A program made the translations under genes and the position numbers. DNA of 28,584 nt from Bigelowiella natans CCMP2755 (Eukaryota > Cercozoa > Chlorarachniophyceae). This document shows positions 20,641 through 28,584 of the stretch, piece by piece. The stretch is from the NCBI GenBank assembly GCA_000320545.1, contig ADNK01001847.1, forward strand, positions 1 through 28,584, in the 5' to 3' direction. Within the stretch, counting starts at the first letter, position 1, and each line of letters begins with the position of its first letter. The notes under the pieces are model-generated. The model was not told where the DNA came from. It made no database searches and saw nothing but the letters and a program-made list of their open reading frames with translations.

Positions 20641-22100
20641 TTACGCACTTGCTGTCTCTGGTTTACGCATGAAAGCCTCAGGATCAGCCATGCGTTTAAG
20701 TGCAGAAACTACTATTCCCTTACGCTTCATGTCAAACACTGGATCCGTTGGGTCTTTTTTCAGTCGATGCCCGATAGCTAAAGGCACAACCCGTTCGAGA
20801 TCTTCAAAAGTTACTTCAGTTCTGCCGTCTAGTGCAGCTGCGGCACTGGCAGCGCGAATACAAGCAAGGTCCCCGCGAATCCCTTCGGTTCCGAGACGCC
20901 CACAAACCTCGGCCACAGTCACCTGGTGCTCGTCTGGCACTTTCACTTGAGGAAGAAGCTTGCGTGCGCGATCGATCTGGTTTCTTATAGCCTCTTGCTC
21001 CTCCTCGACTTTCTCACAGAAAGCCTGAGGGTCATCGTCAAATTCCAGGCGGTCTAATATCATTTGTGTGCAGAGTGTCGAATTCTGGATGGTTGAAACA
21101 GTCACGAAGAGCCCGAATCTGTCCAGCAGCTGAGGTCGGAGCTCGCCTTCATCAGGATGTCCTGTCGCAATCAGGATGTATCTTGCCGGATGTTCTGCAG
21201 AGATCCCCTCGCGCTCGACTTTGTTGTAACCGCCAGCCGCGGAGTCCAGAACGACGTCCACTAAGCTGTCCTCCATAAGGTTAATCTCATCTACGAAAAG
21301 AATTCCGCGGTTCGCTTTTGCGAGAAGCCCTGGCTCAAACTTTTTCTCTCCGCTAAGCAATGCCTCCTCCATGTTTATCGTTCCGCAGACTTTGTCCTCG
21401 GTAGCTCCGAGAGGAAGTTGGATCACAGGGGTCTTTATGAAGACCGTATCGAGGTCCTTCCCCGCTGCAATGCTCTCCCTTACTTCAGACCCTTGGAGAT
21501 TGGGGTCGGTCGGATGTGAGTTGTATGGATCTGCCTTGATTGATTCGATAAGGGGCAGCACGCTTTTCATTGATTGAATACAGACAGATTTGCCGGTTCC
21601 TCTATCTCCAAAAATCAGAACACCTCCAATCTTGGGGTCAACAGCGTTCAGCAGAAGCGAAAGTTTCATATCATCCTGCCCGACAATTCTCGCGAACGGA
21701 AATTCGTATGTCTCGGTTTCGCTTCCAAAGGCACGAAGACCTGGGCGTCTTCCCAAACCACTAAATAATTGTAATTGGGTATTGATAATGAGAAGAGAGC
21801 ATCCAGGTGATAAGGTGTCAGGCGATATTTGTGCATATTGCTTGTGAACATATCTCTAAGGAGCTTCTTAACTTAGCAATTTTATCGCTACCTCAGACGT
21901 GGCTTCGTCATCGATCCCGTCAAGGCAATGTTTCCCCGACTCCTCGAGCTCAAACCCGCGATGCCGATGCCGACGCTAGACACTGCTGTGTGCTGCATCG
22001 AGACAACAACAAGAAGCATAGAGGCAGCGGCAGCGAGCAAAACAGCTGTCGCTGTCGTTACTGCACGAGACGATTCTCTTCTCTCCCGCGGCAGTATCAT
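20641..22100 (-). CDS. chlI: Magnesium chelatase ATPase subunit I (ChlI), nuclear-encoded
   Basis: Two exons, 22100-21892 and 21760-20641, give 442 residues. The 131-bp phase-2 intron (GAG|GTAGCG to TTATTTAG) links the targeting region to the enzyme. ChlI is an AAA+ ATPase that, with ChlD and ChlH, inserts Mg2+ into protoporphyrin IX, the first committed step to chlorophyll, in the plastid stroma. Visible motifs are FARIVGQDDMKLSLL, Walker A GDRGTGKS (121-128), Walker B ILFVDEIN, and ATGHPDEGELRPQLLDRFG with sensor and arginine-finger residues. The first exon encodes MILPRERRESS, a hydrophobic run of Ala, Leu and Val (about 16-35), then a Ser/Arg/Gly-containing stretch with no acidic residue. 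This suggests a signal peptide plus transit peptide, as for import into a complex plastid (inference). The mature region begins near residue 80. Confidence 0.95.
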
Positions 22101-22313
22101 CTGGGTGCACGTATGGAGGGGAAGGGGAGGACTGGGTCAGAGATGGGTGGGGTACCCCTGAGGAAATTACGAAACAAGGGATTCCGTGGTATCTTAATGT
22201 GCGACAAATTTTTCATTCAAGACGCTCGAAGAAAACGGCATGTATATTCGGTTTGAGGAAAATATGGATGAGAGAAGTTGTCTCTCTCCTCTTGTTTATC
22301 ACAATACGACGTA

Positions 22314-22557
22314 TTACAGCTCCTTCGGTGTACGCCGTTCGAAGTGGGCACTTCGGCCGTTCCCAGATCTATCTCCTGGGGGATGGACAGGCGCAAGGGT
22401 CAGAAAAGGCATGGTTTACTATCCTGCGACAACCCTCATCAGATGTTGTAGGTACGGAATGAGCGGCGTTCTTGCCGTTGATTTTGGCACGTTTTCGAAG
22501 CATTTCGGGATGAATAATGTCGGGGAATTCTTTGGGATAATAATATATCGCCGAGCC
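22314..22557 (-). CDS. Possible small unrecognised gene between ChlI and PINX1
   Basis: On the minus strand a protein-like frame reads SAIYYYPKEFPDIIHPEM and continues to a donor at 22433; exon 22557-22434 is a minimum extent. A 58-bp intron ending TCCATCCCCCAG joins it in phase to 22375-22314, ending SAHFERRTPKEL and TAA. No start codon is found: the only upstream ATG (22622-22620) overlaps the PINX1 start and is in another frame. The opposite strand is also open across 22240-22563, so the strand is not certain. No family is recognised. It could instead be a 5' leader of the ChlI transcript. Confidence 0.25.
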
Positions 22558-22620
22558 TTCTGACCCTGCAGCTGGTGCCTGCCTGCCCCCCGCCTCCAGG
22601 GGACCTCCTCATCGTACACC

Positions 22621-23553
22621 ATGTCGATGGGACGGAGAAGGGAGCGCCAAAGCGCTACTCGCCATGGCGATAAATTTTGGGACGAGGTTCGTCGTTTTTC
22701 TTCAAAACGTGTGCGCGTGTGTGGTGGGTGGTGTGGTGTGTTTGCACGAATTCGTCGTGTGTTGCCGAGGAGAAGCGAGTTACTTGCACCCAGCTGCCCC
22801 ATCCTTCTCTCAAAAAGGATATCCTTTGTATAGGAAAGGAATAACTTCGGGTTCAAGATGATGAAGAAGATGGGTTGGTCGCTTGGGGACGGTTTAGGGA
22901 AAAGCAAATCAGGAACGACGACGTTCATTCGAGTTAAGAAGCGACGTGATAATTCAGGTGTGCTGATCATTGAACATCGAACATGAGGGATTACCAAACT
23001 AATTATACCCTGCTTCATCTGCTAAGGAATTGGCGCCAAGGGCAAAGAAGACGACAAATTCCACGCAATGTCTGGGATGTTCAACCACCTTCTAAAGCGG
23101 CTACGAAGCAAGAATCCAGATGGCGATGACGCAGAAGAGGCGGATAGCTTAGAAAATTCGGAGGGAAAGTAAGGAAGAAAGACCTCATTTCGAATAATGA
23201 TATCGAATAATGATATCGAATAATGATAACGAATAATGATAACGAAACGCCGCATTTATCATCCGAAGAAAACAGTGCAAAATGCGATGTTTGTTTCGTC
23301 TCTCAGGGGAATGGAATATAAGACCTCCGGCGCCCGACTAAAGAGCTTTGTGACGAGGAAGACCCTCTATGGCAAGTTTAGGGCAGCAAAGGACACTTCC
23401 CGGCATACCGCAGCTGACAAAGCAGCAATATTTGGTAATCGAAGCTACTTGACCCCTGGAGCTGGAGTATTCGGAAAATTAGCTGGCAAGACGTCCAAAG
23501 CTCCGGAGGAGGAAAAAGCGAAGAAGAACGATGATTTTGAGAGGTGTGTGTGC

Positions 23554-23595
<42 letters not shown>

Positions 23596-23907
23596 GTGCG
23601 TTTGCACAGATGCCTGTGGCACCCTTGATTGTCTCATGCATCAGCCATCTCTAGATGCTCATTACGACGCCAATGTGCATATGTTCATCATCGTTAGTGA
23701 CGTAATGACAACGGTCTCGACAACCAACATACGAGACTATTTCGCGAACAAAATAAAGAACTCCGCCAAGAAGTCTCAGTTCAACGCAGCCGGCGGCCAG
23801 GGTTTCACTCTCGAGCAGCAGGTAGCTTTCTGTGCTTTCGCACACACAATCGCGCCTCAGACGCACACACACGCGAGCGCCCAGGACTTGCAGAGATAGG
23901 CAAAGAA

Positions 23908-23952
<45 letters not shown>

Positions 23953-24796
23953 GGGAGAGAGAGAGAGAGAGAGAGAAAGATAGAGAGAGAGATGAGGGAA
24001 GAGGGTTGGCAAACAACACTTCGATTGTCGGAAGAGACATAAAAAATATATATGTATACCAAATCAGAGCTCCTACTACATGGCCATGCACAACCTCAAC
24101 CTTTCTCGATCTTCCCGCGGAGGCCTCGGTTTCGGCATGGAGGAAGATGATGGAAGGGGGGGGAGAGGGGCATCGTCACCAGCAGCATCGGCGGCTTCTC
24201 AGAAAGACTACAGTAGCATACCGCCACCGACGGCGCTAGCGAATAGCAAGGATAGCGGCACGGGAGAGAGCGCTCACGACGCGCCAGCCAACGGCAAAAC
24301 GAAGAAGGAGAAGAAAAAGAAAAAGAGCAAACGAAAAAAACTAGAAGAGGCGGCCAAGAACGGCGACAAACAGAAAAAGAAAAAAAAGAAGCGCAAGCGA
24401 GCTGCCGAGGCCAACGGCACAGACGTAGCGGAGAGTGGGGAGCTCCAAGAAAAGAAGAACAAGAACAAGAACAAGAAGCGAAAGAAGGAGAAGAGCCATG
24501 AGAAGGAAGGAGTAGTAGCGATAATGGCCGTGGAAGATTCAAAGAAGGCCCAGGAGAAGAAGAAGAAGAAGATGAAGAAGAAGAAGGAAAAGAAGGGCAA
24601 GGTCGGAGGGAAAAAGAACAAGAAAGGGACGAAAACCCTCGAAAATGCAAAATCTAACGTCGCCGAGCAGGAAGGCCAACAAAACAAGAAGACTGGAAGT
24701 AGCGGGGATGATCCCAAGAAAAAGACCGAAAAGAAGAAGAAGATGAAGAAGAAGAAGAAGAAGAAGAAGAAGGCCGATAAGATCAACCAGAAATAA
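22621..24796 (+). CDS. PINX1: PINX1-family G-patch protein (yeast Pxr1/Gno1 type)
   Basis: Six exons join in phase to 473 residues: 22621-22686, 22834-22957, 23027-23168, 23307-23543, 23698-23821 and 24068-24796. The family acts in nucleolar rRNA/snoRNA maturation and binds or restrains telomerase. MSMGRRRERQ with a spaced Trp-Asp matches the family N-terminus. NNFGFKMMKKMGWSLGDGLG begins the G-patch (about residues 24-66), ending NSGIGAKG across a phase-1 junction. A central FVTRKTLYGKFRAAKD and IFGNRS correspond to the conserved middle block, and NIRDYFANKIKN to the EYFA-type motif. A second short SSRGGLGFG precedes a tail of about 180 residues made mostly of Lys and Glu. Four of the five introns are small or repeat-filled; intron 4 starts within a GT repeat. 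The start overlaps on the opposite strand an ATG of a doubtful small gene. Confidence 0.88.
23191..23242. repeat. Four tandem 13-bp units inside a PINX1 intron
   Basis: Two copies of CGAATAATGATAT are followed by two of CGAATAATGATAA, head to tail. The array makes up about a third of intron 23169-23306. Confidence 0.93.
23544..23600. repeat. (GT)n repeat starting at a splice donor
   Basis: The donor GT at 23544-23545 is the first unit of an imperfect GT repeat of about 57 bp at the start of PINX1 intron 4. Confidence 0.9.
23911..23993. repeat. (GT)n(GA)n microsatellite in a PINX1 intron
   Basis: About 18 GT units pass into an imperfect GA tract on the sense strand of PINX1 intron 5 (23822-24067). 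Confidence 0.93.
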
Positions 24797-25852
24797 GGAA
24801 AGAAAAACAAAGAGGACTAGCACGAGGCTATTGCGCATCTAGCTCCTTACATGTAGCGCTGAGGCCTGCTGGGCAAATGAAAAAAAGGATTTGTACGACA
24901 TCATCAAGAGCGCAATATAGTCAGCTCTAGAACTAGCACGTGCATCGCATCTCCATGCATGCTATGCTGTTAATGATCTGTTTGCAAGCTGAGGATGGTA
25001 GGCCAGGGGATGACAAGTGATGCTATGACGCTGTGATTTGCAAACATGTACATCTAGACACGTCTTGCATAGCATACGCGTTCTGCGCACCTCTCATCAG
25101 CATCTATATGACTAGATAATGCAGACAACATGTATAGCTAGCTAGCTGCTAAATAGTCGCATGCTATAGTATATATGTACATGCACATGCATGCGAACGC
25201 GCGAGTACGTACACAACACGCACGCACACTACGCACTGTGCACGCACGCCTCTAGAGCAACCAGGTAGCTAGTGAACAGTATGCTATATGGTAGCTATAT
25301 TTTCATGTTCGAATGAGGTGCTATACATAGCTAAATAAGCTAGATAGCTGTGTGACATTGCAAGCTGATGTAATGATAAGCGATAAAATCTTTAAATGGC
25401 CATCCTCATATTGGGGGCTGTGCAATGCTAGAATGTATTGTGATATATATGACATGTATGCTTCATGGTGCTTTATTTTGATCGCGTGGCGCAACACAAC
25501 GCGCCTCGCAATGCCAATTGTTGCATACAATACGTATACGCGCATAGTCCATGCGACGGCTAGTATACCAGGGGAAATATAGCCGCACGCCGCCATGACA
25601 ATGTAAGTCTACGCATATATCGGTGTTGATACTTATAATCTTCGTCATACAGTTTGAATTACCAAACTGCTCTTGGTGACTAAGCTTCTCCGGATGGATG
25701 ATAATAACAATTAAAATATCTACGCATAAAGCCCATAAAGCACACAAGCCTCTTCTTTTCCTCGATCGCGCTTGTGTCCTTCGCCTTCATGATGTCGGGC
25801 GCGCCCCCTTCCCTTCCCCCCCCCCCCTCTTATAACTGTCTTCGCTTCACCT
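24797..25852. other. Intergenic interval rich in palindromic words
   Basis: This gap of about 1.05 kb lies between the convergent PINX1 and PPR genes. It contains AGCTAGCTAGCT near 25137-25148, repeated ACATGCACATGCATGC-like words near 25178-25194 and several AGCTAG motifs. Open frames at 25321-25747 show no family similarity. A C run (about 25817-25827) precedes the PPR stop. Confidence 0.65.
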
Positions 25853-26937
25853 TCAGATCAGCCATTGCCACAACACAAGCCCTGCTGCGGCAGCTGCAGC
25901 AGAGAAGGCCTAGCATCAAGAAGAGGAAGAGGAAGTAGAAGAACAATCAGAGTCACACGGTGCAACAACAGCCGCCACCCCCTTTCCCCCCCCCCCCACC
26001 CCCCCCTCCATCTCCTCCTCCTCCTCCTCCTCTCTAATAGCACCATCATATTGGCAGCAGTACTACCTGCATGCGTGATAGCTCCTGATTGACCTCGTTG
26101 GACCCCGCCTGACTCAGGTATTCCAGCAGCTCTTTGGTGTGAAGATTAGGCCGTATTCTCTCCCGTTTCATCTCCTCAATTCTGAGCATGATGAGATGTT
26201 GTTGTTGTTGTTGTTGTTTCACATAACACTCCGATGATGAATGCCAATGATGGTGGCGGCCGTTTCAAAGCAAGGGAAGGCAGGCTCCCACCATTCCTGG
26301 GGGGGGGGGGGGGGAAGCGTGGAAGGAATGAAACCAAAAGTAAGTGCAAAAACCCTGCGTTTTGGGGACAACAGCCGCCTGAGACGCACCAGCACACCGT
26401 GCACTCCTCCCGTGATTTTAAAAAATTAAAAAACCGGCAACCGTTGCTACCTCTTGTGAGTGTGTGCGCGTGCGTGTTCATGCGTTTACTCACATCCCAA
26501 GCGCGGCATCATACTTCTCCAGCCGCAGCATCGCCAGAAGGGCCAAATTGAACACGTGTACTGAGAGCAGCGAGGACGACGAGGACGGCGGGGGCGGCGA
26601 GGGCGGCAGACCGCCATTGCTGCTTTCCTCTCGCTTGCGCTTGAGCGCATCACGGAAGAGCACCATAACGGCGTTGAAATCTCCCTTGGCCACACGCCTG
26701 CACATGGAGGAGGAGGCATCAGCAACCGGGGAGAAGAACCGGTTGCGTATTATCGAAGCAGGAAGGTCAAATATTCGGAGGAGGAGGAGGAGGAGCAGGA
26801 GGAGGAGGAGGAGGAGGAGGAGGAGGAGAGGGGGAAGGGAGAGATAATAGAAGGCGTGCTAATAATTTTGGGATGATGGCATCAGGGCCGTGGTGGCCAA
26901 GCAATAGCAGATTATAGACACACACACACACACACAC

Positions 26938-26982
<45 letters not shown>

Positions 26983-27264
26983 ATATATACACATGTGTGT
27001 GCGTGTTTGTGTGTAGTACGCTTTCATCCTCGCGCAGAGCGTGTAGGAGGAGTAAGGATAACCCAGCATCGTCATCTCCACATACAGCGACTCGACCTTG
27101 TCGATGTCACCTGCTCATTATCGTTTATCATTATTCATCTAATCATGATGAGTATCATTACTTGTCAATCATTTGTTACAGGTATTTTCCTAACACCGAT
27201 CGCTTTTAACTGCTATCATGGGTATCTCCGAAACTGCTTTCGCGGGGAGGGATTGAGATAGAGG

Positions 27265-27306
<42 letters not shown>

Positions 27307-28496
27307 GTGTGCAGCAGGCAATGCTCGCGTCATATGTTACTCCGCCTCCTCCAGCCCCTCACTGTCTATTCCCCGCCCCGCCCCTCCGTCCCCCCCCTTC
27401 CTCGCTATGGCGCCCACTCCAAGAGGGCCTTGGGGTAATCATCACCACCATCACCACCATCACCTTGTCTGCCATACATCTGCTGCACGATTTCGAAGCT
27501 GATGGCGTCGGCAGGGGGCGAGCTTGAGCCGCTGCTGCCCGGGTCGTTGCTGCTGGTGCTGAAGAAAAAGGGGTCTCTGGGATCATCATCGCCGCCGCCG
27601 CCGCCACCGCCAACGGCAGCGGCGCGAGCAGCAGCCCTCTTCGTGCACTCAGAACGCATCTTGGAGAAGAGCTGCCAGGCCTGGTCGATCATGCGCGCCT
27701 GGGGTGTTGTTAGTAGTGTTGCTGTGTTAAATAGTGATAGTCGTCGCTGCTGCTGCCCAGCGGAAGGGACAAGGCGCCGTCACGCACCGAAATCAACCCG
27801 GATGTTGCACTTCTTCTTCTTTTTTTTTAATTCAAAAAACAGAAAATTTGATCTGAGGAGGCGGAGAAGCGGGGAGGGGTGGGGGGGATGGGCAGGGAGG
27901 AATTTCTCGAGCAGCTGCTGCTGCTGCTGCCCGTCTCTTTCAAACCTTAGCTAGCGCTGAAAGGACCAAGTTGCACTCTAACGTCCGGAAAAACATGTTG
28001 TTCGCCTGTATTTCCCATTCGTTAATTCTCGGATCGTGAGGAGTACTGCCACTAATATTACTACTACAACAACTACTACTACTAATAATAACAGTAAAAA
28101 TGATGATAATAATAATGACAGCAGCGCCCAGTGTAACACTGCACATATCCTCGCCCAACCACGATGGATGGAACCATGGATAACGGGGGGAAGAGGAGAA
28201 GAAAAGAAGAATAAGGAGAAAAAGAGGAAGAGAATTAGTAAAAGAAAATGGAGACTATCTGAAACCTGCATCTCAGTCAGCAAATCGAGGGCCTTTTCGG
28301 GCTCTCGGCATAATTTATACGCGCTAAGCATGGCGGAGAAGACGTGCAGGGAATGGTGCGGGCTGATGCTGCTACTGCTGCTATCATCGTCAGGCCCGGC
28401 CACACCGCCGCTGCTTGTCGCTGTTGTAGCTCGAATGAAAACTTCCTCGGCTTCGGATATCTGGTAGAGGCACAGGAGAAAATCTACGCTCATCAT
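25853..28496 (-). CDS. Pentatricopeptide repeat (PPR) protein, 5' end off the window
   Basis: Seven exons read right to left join in phase to 330 residues and a stop: 28496-28266, 28005-27946, 27698-27464, 27110-27020, 26697-26494, 26181-26067 and 25909-25853. Several 35-residue helical-pair repeats are visible: VFSAMLSAYKLCREPEKAL, CNLVLSALAKARMIDQAWQL, DIDKVESLYVEMTMLGYP, GDFNAVMVLFRDALK and VFNLALLAMLRLEKYDAAL. The unit IIEEMKRERIRPN completes one across a phase-2 junction. PPR proteins bind organellar RNA and guide its processing, editing or translation. Gly/Asp/Ser/Pro-rich inserts interrupt two repeats. The short last exon gives AFSAAAAAAGLVLWQWLI, an unusual hydrophobic tail. The first exon follows a C-rich stretch ending TACCAATAG, which looks like an acceptor, so more exons are expected beyond the right edge. 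Plastid or mitochondrial location cannot be told. Confidence 0.82.
26299..26314. repeat. G run of 16 in a PPR intron
   Basis: An uninterrupted G tract lies on the plus strand, a C tract on the sense strand, within the intron 26182-26493. Confidence 0.9.
26776..26829. repeat. (GGA)n tract in a PPR intron
   Basis: An imperfect GGA trinucleotide repeat on the plus strand gives a TCC polypyrimidine run on the sense strand of intron 26698-27019, upstream of the acceptor at 26698. Confidence 0.9.
26919..26975. repeat. (CA)n(AT)n microsatellite in a PPR intron
   Basis: CA units pass directly into AT units on the plus strand within intron 26698-27019 of the PPR gene. Confidence 0.95.
27266..27300. 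repeat. (GA)n microsatellite in a PPR intron
   Basis: About 17 GA units on the plus strand lie within intron 27111-27463 of the PPR gene. Confidence 0.95.
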
Positions 28497-28507
28497 CTAT
28501 TGGTAGA

Positions 28508-28534
28508 GGGGGGGGGGGGGGGGGGGGGGGGGGG
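28508..28534. repeat. G run of 27 next to the last visible splice acceptor
   Basis: An uninterrupted G run on the plus strand is a C tract on the sense strand, ending 11 bases before the acceptor at 28497-28498. It may serve as the polypyrimidine tract. Its exact length may be a sequencing artefact. Confidence 0.85.
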
Positions 28535-28584
28535 TTCCCGAAACGCGTATGGTCGGTACGTGGCGCGGAGTCTCTCTCTCTCTC

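Noticed and set aside
22419-23018. Long minus-strand open frame opposite the first PINX1 exons
   Set aside because: The plus-strand exons match the PINX1 family in order and phase; the minus-strand translation is unrecognisable and has no splice logic.
24096-24838. Several long minus-strand open frames rich in Phe, Leu and Ser
   Set aside because: They are shadows of the Lys-codon (AAG/AAA)-rich PINX1 tail.
26234-28467. Plus-strand open frames over the PPR region
   Set aside because: The seven minus-strand exons join in phase and give PPR repeats; the plus-strand frames are low-complexity and unlinked.
1-28584. CRISPR arrays, bacterial operons, insertion sequences or tRNA genes
   Set aside because: No spaced direct repeats of CRISPR type, no Shine-Dalgarno-led gene runs, no transposase and no tRNA cloverleaf were found; the DNA is intron-bearing and eukaryotic.

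Overview
This is nuclear DNA from a photosynthetic eukaryote, not a bacterium. Almost every recognisable gene is broken by GT-AG introns, and reading frames rejoin exactly in phase across them. The gene set is eukaryotic: a 20S proteasome alpha subunit, a TEY MAP kinase, an ABCG transporter, a PINX1 G-patch protein and a PPR protein. Plastid functions appear as nuclear genes: Mg-chelatase subunit ChlI, and probably a photosystem II S4-domain protein. ChlI starts with a hydrophobic signal-peptide-like segment followed by a basic, Ser/Arg-containing stretch. That is the bipartite form expected for import into a complex (secondary) plastid. An alga with a secondary plastid and a nuclear chlI fits best; a chlorarachniophyte is my guess, as inference only.

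Layout, left to right: microsatellite-rich DNA without a firm gene (1-1252); exons of a PSII S4-domain-like protein (+); a 492-residue protein with a Tudor-like fold (+); a seven-exon, possibly seven-helix membrane protein (-), divergent from a 13-exon ABCG half transporter (+); a 258-residue membrane protein (-), divergent from a single-exon MAP kinase (+); a seven-exon phospholipid N-methyltransferase (-), divergent from proteasome subunit alpha type 1 (+); two-exon ChlI (-), near-divergent from a six-exon PINX1 homolog (+), with a possible tiny gene between them; and a seven-exon PPR protein (-) that runs off the right edge.

The genes do not form one pathway. They are an ordinary mix of housekeeping, signalling, lipid, transport and plastid functions, and many neighbours are divergent pairs that may share promoters.

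Two non-coding patterns stand out. The gene-free intervals share an odd vocabulary of self-complementary words (CTAG runs, GCATGC, CATGCTAGCATG, up to 18-bp perfect palindromes) that the genes and introns largely lack. Long GT/GA microsatellites sit inside introns, in one case at the 5' splice site itself. I did not find a clearly new multi-gene system. The intergenic palindromic words and the unrecognised membrane and Tudor-like genes are the parts most worth a second look. Exon coordinates were worked out by hand from splice signals, phase and family similarity.
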